Shown here: piece by piece, positions 33,126 to 44,530 of the stretch
Position numbering within the stretch: position 1 is the stretch's first letter
How the letters are laid out: each line of letters starts with the position of its first letter
DNA from: Dactylonectria macrodidyma
Taxonomy: Eukaryota; Ascomycota; Sordariomycetes; Hypocreales; Nectriaceae
Reading direction: 5' to 3'
Length of the DNA stretch: 64,000 bases
NCBI GenBank assembly: GCA_020744425.1
Contig: JAGMUV010000047.1
Span: 225,488 to 289,487 of the forward strand
Position numbers and translations under genes: made by a program
The notes under the pieces: model-generated
Database searches by the model: none
What the model was told of the DNA's origin: nothing
The model's input: the letters and a program-made list of their open reading frames with translations, nothing else

Positions 33126-34340
33126 GCTAGTCAGGTTGTAACAGCTCAGACAATTTGGGAGATCTATATGGAGGCGTGGTCGGCGTATACTGCTGTGCTC
33201 CCAGATAGCACCACCCTGAAGAGTTCTCAGTTGCCATTCGAGCTTCCATGTTGGATGACGACGCGAAAGTATCTGCCCCCGAAGGATAGTTGGTCAGAAT
33301 TTGTCTTCCTACACCTCTTCGGCCGCTCATCGCCCCCTAAATGGAGCCGGAACCACTTCCTTCAAGTCTACCGCACCTTCAAAAAACATTGGAGTGCCAT
33401 TAGCGAATCAGCGGGGGGGTTCGATGATCACCTTAGACGCAATTTAAGCGGCCGCATCATGATCGCTTTTAATAGTGACCAGTGGAAGGAAGTTGGCACC
33501 AATCATACTCGCGACACGTGGTATCATGGGAAACCAGCCTTCTTTCAGATTCAGTATTGGGCCCCTTACTTTTCGACGCCTCAAGACAACTGCCATATCC
33601 GGTTGGGCTCCGCCTCATCTGGCCACCGTCTTTCTGATGAGCTATCGCCAGATACTACTCCTAGAGTTCTGACGACAAAAAAGTTTCAGCATCTTGAGAA
33701 TGTAGTTCGGAAAGATTGGCTTAATGTCATGGATCATATCAAGGGACAACGGTCTGCTAGCCAGAATGATGTTAACCGTCTTTGCCGGCGGACACTGCGC
33801 CATATGACTCTTTTGGCTGGCCCAAACTGGAGCAGTGACGGCCGGTTGGAATTCATCATACCTTGGGAACTTGGACTCACAGACGTCTTCCGTGTTCCTG
33901 TACCATCCGCAATCATGTTGAGAGAGGACCCCGATGCATTGTTTAACCGCCCAACGATTATACTACCAACTCGACATAACATTATGAGTTTGTTCGGCGC
34001 CATTCGATCCTTCTCAGGCCTCACTCCAGAAGTTACTCGACGGCTTCGATGGGCGAAACGCGTACTACATAATGATGGTAACCAATACGATCTCGGTAGC
34101 TACCTTAAAGCTAAAAAGGAAGCGGCGGAGTTGACGCGACAGTCTCCGTCATTACTACGGCAATTTTTATCCCAAGCCGAACCTCTAGAGTGGCATGTTC
34201 AGCTTGATGATGTGGATGGGCCGGAAACGGATGTTGACATGGTTGGAAATGACGAGAGCGACACGAGTCTTGAGAGCGACAACCTAGAGCTATCTGACGA
34301 CTTTGCAAGCCTTGTGTATGATAGCCATGCTTTTGACTAG
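33126..34340 (+). pseudogene. copy F: C-terminal third of a type II family gene
   Basis: A near-identical duplicate of the C-terminal part of copy C (VTAQTIWEIYMEAW to the acidic tail ending DSHAFD), open from ATG 33168. The 5' two-thirds are replaced by the TLH fragment; the joint is at 33126. Differences from C are mostly conservative substitutions, so the copy is recent, and it keeps C's 3' flank. Confidence 0.85.
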
Positions 34341-34754
34341 TTTACTATATCCATCTAACTTTAGGTCACTATGGAAAAAGGGAATAGCTATATGGGAGGT
34401 CTTGAGTACTTTGTGCTCCCCTGGCGTTAAATATACTACCACCATTACCACTAGAGAAGATGCCCGATGCTTGCTTAATCTCTGAGTGGTTATGTTACAG
34501 AGTCGACTAAACGGCTTAGCTCATTGAACGTAGACTGAACTCAGAATAATAGCAGTAACCATTGGGCAACTAAGCAAGCGGTATACTTCCTCTATTGATA
34601 CTATCTCTTTTGTAACTTATGTCTTGTCTGTCATGAAGTTGGAGGCGTCTCACATATGTATAGAGCGGTACCGTCCTGACTGCCTGCATCTCTGGCTTTA
34701 GGGTCTAGTCAGGCTCTGGAGTAAGTTTGGCAGAGTGGACTGGCGACAGGGGTC
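33126..34754 (+). repeat. 1.63-kb duplicated block, right copy
   Basis: Partner of 20547-22177. It ends at CTGGCGACAGGGGTC, inside what would be the start of the next type II gene, so the source was a C-D-like tandem junction. The right flank (TTAAGAGGCATACC...) is unrelated to copy D. Confidence 0.9.
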
Positions 34755-34979
34755 TTAAGAGGCATACCGGGCAAACTGAGTCAGCAATTTCGTGCTAGGC
34801 ATTATATCTGAACCCCCCACAAGTGCGGGGTTTAGCCTCTTCAGCATCTTTACCACCCAGCAAAAACCATCTCTATTGCCAGTATCCACAGCACTGAAGG
34901 CAGCTGACATTTCACCATGTCAAGTGCAGGGTTGTACGTGGCGGCTCTGGGGCGACCCAGCCAGGCACACCTACTGATC
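34755..34979. other. spacer with a small hairpin
   Basis: No gene. A 6-bp stem hairpin, AACCCC-CCACAAGTGC-GGGGTT, lies at about 34810-34831. Decayed leader sequence of the TLH relic to the right may begin here. Confidence 0.4.
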
Positions 34980-36115
34980 GGAACAATGAGAGATATGACA
35001 TACCCCCGGTGTCTGAAGCGGACCGAGCAGGCTGCGAGAAATGGCTTCGAAAAGTCGGGTTCCTTTGTCCCCGGGAGGATGACGAGACGTAGATGAAGAT
35101 CAAGAGAAACTGGGTTGGATTTCTATCCGCAACGAGTCTTATGCCGGACGCGACGTTGGCACCGAATCGCAAGGCCGTACGGTTCACGTCGGGAAGCGGC
35201 GTTGAGGAAGAATCTGAACGAGAGAGGAAGAAAAGGTTTAGCAATGACCGCCAGCAGCGCATGACAATCCAAGCATCGTTCTGGAATAAGTTGGATGGGC
35301 TGGAGGCTCTGACCGAGCGATGGCCTCGCACCGTGCGGGCGGTGATGAACATCTTGGACAAAGGAGAGGACCAAAGAGCTTTCGAGACACTAGTAGCGAT
35401 CTGAGATCTCAATAAGCGACAGCAGTACTAGGCTGTGTGGACAAGCCTGGTCGGATTTATGGTGCATTCTCAGGATGAATATACTTTTGAAGAGATAGGC
35501 CTGAAGCTAAACAAGGATCAGATTGACAATGTCATGAATGTAATGCAAGAGATGTAAAATGTGAACCTTAAGGACATTAGGAGGGAGGGAGGGAGGGAGG
35601 GAGGGGCGTTAGACAAGGTATGAGCAATGATTCAGCAGCTTCTGACCAAAGCTTTAGAGGAAATGCGGTCGACGGACCGCAATAACCCGTTGGTATGGTG
35701 GATGGTGATACTGGTTTGATCGGCAGTATCTGGCGAGACAGACTTCATCAGCAGTGGGCGGTTCAACAATAACCCTATACCGATAGATATAGATATCAGA
35801 GAACGGCTAGGAGCAACGGTGCACTACAGCAAGGCACTGATACTCGATGATGCTTTTTGCTCATGGTTGAGCAAGGAGGAATGGGTGCTGGAGGTGGAGA
35901 GGATCTGAACTTAGTGGATATGGAATGGATAAACGATGAAAATGGGGCGCGACCAGAGGATTTAACTGATGAACAATCGTGTTCTAGTGCGGCCTGGCAA
36001 GCAATTCTGGTGTAAGTGAAAAAGCAGGTGCGAAACTTTATTTCAACAATCAATGATATTCTGGACACACCAAAGCTCAATAGGAATATGGATATGCTTC
36101 GGAGCTGAACAAATA
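34980..36115 (+). pseudogene. decayed N-terminal part of a telomere-linked helicase-type gene
   Basis: One frame, broken by stops but with few indels, reads ADRAGCEKWLRKVGFLCP, RMTIQASFWNKLDGLEAL, YTFEEIGLKLNKDQ, NNPLVWWMVILV, DFISSGRFNNNPIPIDIDI, ERLGATVHYSKALILDDAF, and after a shift MEWINDENGARPEDLTDEQ. These look like the segment that lies upstream of the tyrosine-recombinase-like domain in TLH-type proteins (recalled family pattern, not checked). The stops (for example TGA, TAG and TAA inside conserved words) can all arise by C to T changes, as in RIP or deamination. A GGGA microsatellite has expanded inside it. In an intact gene this part would precede the domain now found at 32359-33125. 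Confidence 0.5.
35579..35606 (+). repeat. (GGGA)n microsatellite
   Basis: About six units of GGGA on the plus strand inside the decayed TLH frame. Four runs of three G with single-base loops make it a candidate G-quadruplex. Confidence 0.85.
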
Positions 36116-37684
36116 ATAACTGCACAGAACTAAGAAGGAGACATCTCCCCATCCTGAACAGGAATTTGACGAAGATACGGTAATGTGAATTAGGCTGTTA
36201 TTGTTCCCAACATACCGTAGCGGTGGCAGCTGTGAGATAGCGGCAAGTCACAACCCAGCTTGACTTCAGTGACGAGCGGCTCGGGTTGGCTCCGGCGTGT
36301 GTTGGTCCTTTGAGTGTAATCTTGCGGATTTTGGAGGCATGTAAAAGGCTGCTGGGAGAACGGGGGGTAGCTGTTGGGCATGAAGTCAGATCAGCGCAGT
36401 GAAAGAATGCAGCTAGGTTGAGGAAAGAAGTACCAGATGTCAATTCCGGGCGGATGGAGGTCCTGGTGCATAGCCACTGCGGCAGGCAATTAACGCGACT
36501 CCCGGCTGTTTGTTTCCATCAGTTCGCTACTCGGAGCGCAAAGTGTTCAGGGTCATCACCTCACTCATCGTGTCTATCTTTAGCAGACTAACAAGTATGG
36601 GGGCGTCAAATAAATCTGAAAAATTTTATCTTCCGTACCGGTGACGCGCGACAGGATCAGGTTGGGCTAACAACGTTAGCAGGTTAGGCATGAATTGTCT
36701 CATCCCGGATCGATAATCAAGTGGGCGACGGCCGCCATAATTTTGAGGCCATGGTGTCTTCCACCCGCCAATCAAGCGAAGGAAAGGAAATGCGAGTCAG
36801 GCGATGTGCCTGCGCATCGTTATCCTTCAAGCTCTTGCTACCTTACGGTTTTGCTAAAAACCTAGTATAAAGAACACGAAGGTAGCGCAAAAATATATTG
36901 CAGCAAAGTGTCATTCCTGACCTTTTTACCACATTTCGTTACCCTAGACTAAGATCTCTGACATCACTCAACGCTATACTTTTCTCCACTTAACACTCAA
37001 CCCTCTCAACTCGCTGCCCTGCCGACGTACACCAATCACTATTCGGATTTACAACCCGGTCAGCCCGATCGTCACACAGCTATTTTGATACAAAAGCGTT
37101 GGGCAGCAATGCCCTTCACGTGTTCCAAATGGACGTGTCAACATTGCAGGACACTGAGGCCTTTGACCTATGCGTGGCAGAGCCAGACCGCGAACCAATT
37201 GGAAGGGGATTAAGCAGCAGCGTGCATCGGTGAGAAACTGCGCTCCTTGAGGCGCAGCGGTGCGCAGCGGTCACAAGTTCAAATAAGCACTGTCTTGTTT
37301 TTTATGGTTGCAAGATAGGATAAGGCGATCGGATGCCTTAGAGCTATTGACAACAAGTTGGAAGCTCATAAAATGCTCATAGAATGCGCACACGAAACAG
37401 ACAAGGCCCATTCACATTCCAACTTGAGGCTATTTTGTAAATTTCTAGATGGTTGTCAAACCAACCTACTTCTTTTCCATTAACCGGCAAGTCAGAACAA
37501 GGCCCGTAAACTCTGGCCCGGGTGCTTATCAGACTGCTGTTGTCTTATGACTTGCCTCTTCTGCTCTGTGCGATGGGCTTTGATATGTTCTACTTAAGTT
37601 CAAGTCAAAGTCCATTTCCATTAATGAATTTCAGCGGTAAAGCCATGGTAATGCATTACAAACCGAGACTAATTGCGAAATAGC
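36116..37684. other. gene-free stretch
   Basis: No supported gene. A 6-bp-stem palindrome GCTAACAACGTTAGC lies near 36666-36680. The last part may have been the promoter of the decayed gene that follows. Confidence 0.5.
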
Positions 37685-38365
37685 AACTTGAAAATGAACC
37701 CACAAGAAACCCCGGGCGCTATCGAATCCCAACTGGATCCTTCATCTTGCATTTCCAAGACAGACGGACCCAACCCCACATACACTGAGGTTTTGCATTC
37801 AGAGAAGACGGATTTTACGAAGAGAGGACAAGATGACCACTCAAAACGCAACATGAACCGTTCTCAGTGGGATTCCATCTTTGGGTTTCGACAATGCCTG
37901 GACTATAACAATGAAAACACTCCTTTCATACAACTGAGAGTCGATTTTGACGTCGACGTTGGTATAGTTTAGTTCTTCATGGTTGGACTTTCATACGTTC
38001 ATCGACCTTCGCCACAAGCAAGGCTGGTGATATCCTTCTGTCCGGATGACACCCTACGAGCCCTTCAATCGAACCACAGACACACTAATGCAGAGCCAGT
38101 CGCTCTACTTGACGATCGGGCAAATGATGGGCTGGTAGGACTCGCCAGATCGTGCCTTGGCCCCTTGACCCTGCATCAGCTTTATATGGAGCTTCTCAAA
38201 AAGGTGCCTAAATTCCGTATCCACCAGTGCACGGAAATAACTCACAAGCTGTCCAGCGATTTTCAGTCACAGAAACTCAACCCCAGAGCAATCACTGTAC
38301 GGCAACTGAATCTGGGGGTGGCAACCCAAGGAATGCTCTGAATGCTGACCGTCGCCTAATGTAAG
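37685..38365 (+). pseudogene. decayed host gene, 5' part (split by the MULE)
   Basis: Two consecutive frames (ATG about 37694 to 37972, and 37979 to 38341) contain YVHRPSPQARLVISF, LTLHQLYMELLKKVPKF and SSDFQSQKLNPRAITVRQLN, which resemble the N-terminal half of a fungal family of uncharacterised proteins that ends in CorA-like membrane helices (recalled). Stops at about 37970 and 38339 break it. Removing the transposon joins this part to the right-hand part at the target site AATGTAAG (38358-38365). The gene was probably already failing or died with the insertion; order cannot be told. Confidence 0.5.
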
Positions 38366-41300
38366 GGCAATTGCTACACCGGCATGAAGAATGGCTACAC
38401 AGGCATGACTCTTACACAGGCATGACTTCTATAGCCTCTGATTCGCTCTTTATTTCCTTTGACCCACAGGTACATCCGCGCAAAGGCGGTGAAGCTAGCT
38501 CTCTTAACAACGCGTCTTCGGCGTACATCAAAACAAGGCCTTGTTTTCAATAAGAAGAAGGCCAATTCCAGGACGCCCTGGAGTACAGCTATCTATATAT
38601 CTATTCTCTAACTACTATAGAAGAAAGAACGTCCTCGTCGCTGTCAAGCAGCTCCCACTGACTCCTTTGCCTACGAATGCTAGGTTGCGTCTTCCGTCCG
38701 CTGGCACGTACTCCTGTGGTTCTTCCGGCTCTAAGAACAGCTGACCGTCTGCGCGTCTGGCGTCTGGATGAGTTACTGGCCTGTTGGCTCGCTTCCAGCC
38801 CAAGCCTAGGTAGTGTTGACTTGTAGAGACGTCCTGCTGGTCGACCTCGTTTGCGCCCTGCTACCTGGCTTGCTGATTTTCTGGCTGGCTGGCTACTAGG
38901 TTGGCTTCTTGCCTCGAAGGCTAGCCGCGCTGGAAGAGACTGCGGGGTGTTCTTAGGTCTGCCACGGAGAGCAGTGGCGATCCTAGGGTCGAGGATTCGT
39001 CGGTATGGATCTCGAGAGGATGACTCTCGTAGGCGCCACCGCGGATGGGCCTCCCACTTAGTGAAAGGCGTGCCACTCCCCAGCTTTGAGTAGATCTTGT
39101 GGCAACAGGGGATACCAAGTTCGGTCGAAACCGAGAAGTCCTCATTGCAACCCCCAAGAGGGTCGGGGAACGGATTCTTGCTCGTCGGCATTGCTTTCCT
39201 TGCTAGCCGATACAGTTTCGTAATCAACCCGAGACCTTTCGAAGAGAGTGCTGTCCGGAGTTCGCCCAGATACTCCGAGCCGGGCCCCATGTACTCTCGC
39301 GCTATAAGTACCTCGTCCGCTGCGCAGGCATCGTTGAAATCTCGCTCCTGGTCCTTCATCATGTCCTACATAGCCTCGATTAGCCGATAGAGATGGCTCA
39401 TACCATTCAGAAGATAGCTCTTAATGTTGTTGTTGCTTGCTTCCGTCCCAGATGTGACGCGGAGGCCGAAGTTGCGATACTTCCGAATAAAACAGCGGGC
39501 CCACTGGGCCCTGGTGGGCATGTAAGTTCCATAGAGATACCGCAGGATAGCTCTCTGGTCGTCAAACTCTTTACAGAGGTTTACCCATGCCTTTTCGTGA
39601 GCCTCCTCGGTCTCGGCGAATAAGACGAGCTTCCACATCATGAGAACTCCTCGATAGCTATGAGGGATTGTCTCGGTTGTCGGCGTATGGACGAACTCAC
39701 GGTCTTGAGGGCTTAGTTGAGCCTGTGGCTGTGGGGCAGATGCCTCCTCGTCGGTGCTATCAGGACTGCTACTGCTGCTGCTGTTGCGGCCCTTAACCCA
39801 CTTTTGCTTTGACTTAAGTAGGACGTTCGAATTGATGTGGTGGATACACAGCTGCTGCTGTGCATCAGGAAACTGATCGTTTAATGCGGCTTTCATCTGG
39901 TTGTCGAAATCGGTGATGATCACATCCGGTTGTCGGATGGAGTGCTGCTCTGCTAGCTGCCGAATGCTCTCGGAGAGGAACTGGAACCCTTCTCTCCTCT
40001 CGTTGTCGATCAGACCGAAGGCAGCGTTATAGACAGACCTAAGGCATGTCTGTCCCGTTGCTTGAAACAAGGGAAGCTTGAAGCGGTTGGTGTTATATGT
40101 GTTATCGAAGCTGATAACCTCGGGAAACCGCTTCCACATCTGGAGGCAGTAAGGAAAGCTCCAGACAAGGCCAACCAGACGGTTCGGCTCATCGTCCGCC
40201 CACTTTACGAGATAGGGAATCTCCGTCTCGTCAAACAGCTTGACTAGTGCTGCAGTAGGAGTGTGGCCATTCAGCTTGTCTCGGTTGATATGAGACCTGG
40301 CGTTATAGATATCCTTTCGTGTAAAGGATGACTCGGGATGCTGCTCCTGGACAATAGCACGTACGTCACGGGCTCGAATTCCGACCCGACGGCTTGTCGA
40401 TTCGACTGTTGTCCTGATAGCCTCAGTGAGTCTTCTATGGGATGGATGGGCAGATGGTACGATACTGCGACCGTGGTTATGTTGGCTGTGTTCGGGGTTC
40501 GAGTGTTGTCGTAAGAGCCACTTCCCCTCCTCTAACGCCTCGGCAACAACCATCCATTTACATCCACATTTTCGAGACTTCCGCTGTCGAAGACCTGCGC
40601 CTTGACTAGGCGCTGGTTCTCCGAATCGATCACATTGGAACGAGTACCGGATCTTCCGACCCATATATGAATATGCATTTCGTCGGACAATACCGAAGCC
40701 ATTTGCCTTCGCGAAAGTATTCACCCAGCCGAACAGGACTTCGGCTGACGGCGCTGGGTCACCTGGGATAGGTGGGTTCGGGATCGGGTCAGGGACAGGC
40801 GACGAGGAGTGGTCGAGCGAAGGTGGCGAAGCTATAGTCGGAGAGTACCCGTCTCGGGGAGGCGAGTAGGGCGGAGGTGATTCGAATGCATCTGAACTGA
40901 GCGGCGAGTGGCCCCATCTCTCACGCCACTGGCGGACTCGCTCGTATGACCGCACGAGCTCGAGGGTAAGCCCCCGATCAGTCCCAATCACCTCGCGCAC
41001 TAGCTTGAGGGCGGACTGAAACTGCGGCCTTGTTGGAGAGGATTGCTGTTGTGCAGATTGCTGTGGAGAGGAGGAAGGTAGTTGGTCGATTTCAGGGCCT
41101 GGTATAGGCACTCTTACTCGTTGCGACCGTGTTCCTCGGGTTGTGAAATCATTAGATAGCTGAATCTCTTGATCGAATCGCAGCTCCCATGGTGGCTCGT
41201 TTAGCCCACGCGATCCATGAGGCCGTGGAGCTGTGGTGAAAGTCTCTGGGTATGAGGCGAAAAGATTATAGAGGGCCTCGTCATCTCCGACGCCATAGTG

Positions 41301-41960
41301 TCGGCCAATGCTGGTCCCTGTGCTGTTAGACGAAGGTGGCATTGAACTGTCGGATTGGTACTGCCGTTGTCGTTTTCGAGGACGTGATTGATAGCTGCGT
41401 CGTCGTTGGTTGCTTACTGAGCTAGATCGGGAGTCGGGCTGGGACATAATGACGGCATTGATCGCGATAGGAAGACTGTCGTACAGACGGATTAGAAGAT
41501 GGTTAAAAGAGCACTCGATTTAACTATGAAAGAAGGAAAGAGGGGACCAATTTCAGTACAAAACAACGACTAGCTTTGTGGTGCAGATGCCTTGAAGATG
41601 AGGGTGTTGGCAATGCCTGACACCGCCCGTGTTTGAGTGTTGGTCTCAGCAAGGGGTCCAAAACACCACGCCTGCAGCCCAGTGACCTTAACAAATATCG
41701 TATCTTTCGCGAACAATCATTCTAAGTAGGCTTAATATGCGAGAAAGAGGTATTGGTATAGTAGCTAGCTGGTAAAGAGCTTCCTTACGACGCGTCGATC
41801 GTCGCGATTGTGGAAGCTAAGCTCGAGGTACAACGGGAGCTGTTGGCAGAATCTAAATGCACTAACAAAAAGGGTTGGACCAATCGGAGGCTATAAAAAG
41901 TCATGCCTGTGTAAGAGTCATGCCTGTGTAGCCATTCTTCATGCCGGTGTAGCAATTGCC
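38366..41960 (-). mobile_element. MULE (Mutator-like) DNA transposon, 3595 bp
   Basis: Terminal inverted repeats begin GGCAATTGCTACACCGGCAT at 38366 and its exact reverse complement ends at 41960; 63 bp are perfect and similarity extends past 80 bp. The 8-bp target duplication AATGTAAG lies at 38358-38365 and 41961-41968, as expected for MULEs. Inside is one large transposase gene on the minus strand. The TIR contains a repeated ACACAGGCATGACT-like motif twice, a probable transposase binding site. It is nested in a decayed host gene. Confidence 0.96.
38601..41447 (-). pseudogene. MULE transposase with FAR1-like zinc finger, one in-frame stop
   Basis: From ATG 41447 the frame runs 693 codons to a TAG at 39366-39368, then continues in the same frame to 38601 (948 codons in all). 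Order: Ser/Pro/Gln-rich N-terminus, FAR1/WRKY-GCM1-like zinc-binding region (GFGIVRRNAYSYMGRKIRYS ... CGCKWMVVAE), MULE catalytic core with FDNTYNTNRFKLPL, IITDFDNQMKAAL, CIHHINSN and the E-bearing SGTEASNNN, then after the stop a SWIM-like CCHK region and an AT-hook RKRGRP. Cut-and-paste transposition is the family role. The catalytic triad region is before the stop, but the SWIM and AT-hook parts are lost without read-through, so the copy is likely inactive or only recently damaged. Confidence 0.88.
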
Positions 41961-43625
41961 AATGTAAGAGCCTCCGCTTTTTCAAGACGTGTTCCATTGC
42001 TCAGTATCGCCAGATTCATCACAAACCTAGACCGTTGGGGGGTCATGGCACTTATAGCGACAGCCTCATATCATCAAGCTAAAGCTTTGAGAGACAGCTT
42101 CTACAGATACCTAGCATTCGAAGGCTATATTGGTGTTACAATTCCTGCAAGTAATTACCCAATTTTCGGCAGTCTAACTCGCAGCTGACTTTTGAGGAAG
42201 CCCACAGGCCCATCATACTTCCATCTCTCATTTGATCTTCCATTTTATGCGTGGAGAAAGGCACGACCTCACCGCCCGCCATGTGATTTCCGCACAAAGT
42301 CGGACAATGGGCCGTTAAGACATGTAACGGACTTATCATTTCTTCAGAGGACAACAACATCGCCACTCCAGACAGAAACCGACTATCTCTGTGAGGCCCA
42401 AGTCTCTGTCTCTATTGTCGGATGCGACAACTGGAGGTGGATCGCATATTGTTTCGTTGACACATATTTCGACTCTAATGAGGAAAGAGAATCTGTTAAG
42501 ACTTACCACGATGAAATGGAAGATGAAGATGGTCTTTCGGGAGGGTTACAATGCGACCCTTTAACTGCAGGTGAGCATGACGCAAATCAGCCGCTTCTCA
42601 CTCCTCGGGAGTACTTCTTGAGGGTTTTGGAAGTTCGACTACGTCAGGTAAGGGACGAATGGCTCGAAGTGGTGAGAAATATGCGCCATAGGGTTCACGA
42701 ATATGTAAGATGTTCTTGAGAGGTGGCTGATGGCCTTGACGCCTATCTAGTGGGTATTAGCTGGTTCTATCATTTTGTTTTCCAGTCAACGTCGATATGC
42801 TAACTACATTAAAGGACTGACTAGTACGGTAGATCGACAGCTGCCCATTCATAATGGCGGCCTCTTCAACTTCAGCACGCGATAACTTTGCAACGCAGTT
42901 TAAGCAATCTCGTGATTGGATTGTTCGCACTAGGCGGCTTGCGCGACAGTTAGGTCAAACCCTAACGGCTACTGTCAGACATTGGCATACATTTGCCTCA
43001 GTGGATGAGAATACCTTCGCAACTGCCGCTAACCCTTCGGCTCTCTATTTGTCTACTATCCGAGCAACTTTTAAGCACCTAGAAAACTTGGCACACGAAC
43101 TTGAATCCATTCGTCAACTATGTGACGACTATGCAAGCGATGTGAGTCAGAGAATTTGAGCAAACCACCTTCAGGGCATATATAAATAGGCTGACGGACA
43201 TCTTCATAGCTCAACCTTCACCTAAACGACGAAGGTTGTCAAGATGCGAGATTCCAGGCGAGAACAGCTGAGTATAGCCAAGTTCTAGCCATTGTAATGC
43301 TATGTGTGAGTCTGCCTCCAAATACAGAAAATAACCAAAGTCCTTAGAATGGCGCATGCACCGTAGGCTAGACATACTTTCTAATTGTAGGTAATAGGGA
43401 TTTTCCCCCGTTGCACTTGCGGCGGCCATCTTGTCGATGCAGGAGGCAGCTATCCCTCCGCCTCTACGCCCGAACTCAGCCTCGTTTATTATCTTGATGG
43501 TTGTCTTGATGATCCTAGCATGGGTGGCAGTCGGGGCTCTCCTTAAATGGAAACAAATCAAACATCGGATTGCATCAGCGCTCCTCCCAAGGCTTGACGA
43601 GGCAGAGGTTTTACTAACGATATAA
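41961..43625 (+). pseudogene. decayed host gene, 3' part, CorA-like membrane protein family (tentative)
   Basis: Right of the transposon the same gene resumes: SIARFITNLDRWGVMALIAT, SYHQAKALRDSFYRYLAFEG, then after a frame break WRKARPHRPPCDFRTKSD, VSVSIVGCDNWRWIAYCFVD, LTPREYFLRVLEVRLRQVRD, then a helical segment (42854-43159) and a hydrophobic helix SASFIILMVVLMILAWVAVG at 43431-43625. This order (soluble domain, REYFL helix, coiled coil, terminal membrane helix) fits fungal proteins with a CorA-like end, as I recall; the annotation is tentative. Several exon-size frames with stops could partly be introns, but the MULE insertion destroys the gene. Confidence 0.5.
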
Positions 43626-44530
43626 GTGGTTATTAAATGCATATGATAGTCGGGATTAACCACATCGATGGTGGCAATCGGGCTTGGGCTGGGCAAATAT
43701 GGAGATTAGGAAATGGATTAAGTTACTGTCTTAGGGTTGGACCCTAAGGTGCCAAGAAAGGGATTGCCCATTAGAATATAACAGTTGAATTGAATAACAA
43801 AGCAAATCCTCTATTGAGTCGAGCTTCTAAGGCCACCTTTAGGCAATATCTGTGATCGAATACATAGGAGCCATTTATGCGGTAAATTAGGAGCCAATAA
43901 TGGGCAAAACTGATTTCTTTATCTGGATTCCTGCCGTAGAGATTCTTTAGAGTGTGATATGTAGGGCAAAGGCTGAGCAGGTAGCAGAGACAAACTCGAT
44001 AAGATTGCTCTAAGCTGCCATTGGGGTTAATGCAAATATATCCAAAACGATAAAATAGCCTTTTTTTAATAACTAGACTCAGTATTACTACCAAGGCTAG
44101 AAGCTGAATTGGCATTATCTATAAGAAATTGAATGAGTCTGCGGACCTTAGGTTGTCACTATTCCAGGATTCAGTGCGTAGGAGTGTTAAATATGGGATT
44201 GGTTGCTACGACTGACTAGACAGGCCCTTAGACTTAGCCGTGTGACACTTAACCTCAAAGCCAGTGGGGATCACCAAAGGTTCTGTGTCTGTGTGCTTAG
44301 TATCGGGGGTTGTATAAAAAGGTGGTGGAGATATGTCGCATGCTCGCGTTAGAAAATATAGGATTCGTAGCATCTAATGCTATTTTCTCTATTGTAGTTA
44401 AGTAGTCTAGGACTATTGTGTGACAATTTGGCAACCCTCATTGTTTAATCCTTCATCTTCCACTTGCGTCTACAGGAAACGGTCTTTTGAAATAAACTTT
44501 TTCAGAATCAACTGCGCTTCTACACCAATA
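43626..44530. other. gene-free stretch before the pogo element
   Basis: AT-rich; no supported gene or repeat. Ends at the TA target dinucleotide (44529-44530). Confidence 0.55.

Noticed and set aside
34912..35412. 166-codon minus-strand frame
   Set aside because: Lies antisense to the decayed TLH words on the plus strand, which are family-like.
43211..43696. 161-codon minus-strand frame
   Set aside because: Antisense to the membrane-helix end of the decayed host gene; no domain.
43771..44115. 114-codon hydrophobic minus-strand frame
   Set aside because: AT-rich DNA gives such hydrophobic frames by chance; no family resemblance.
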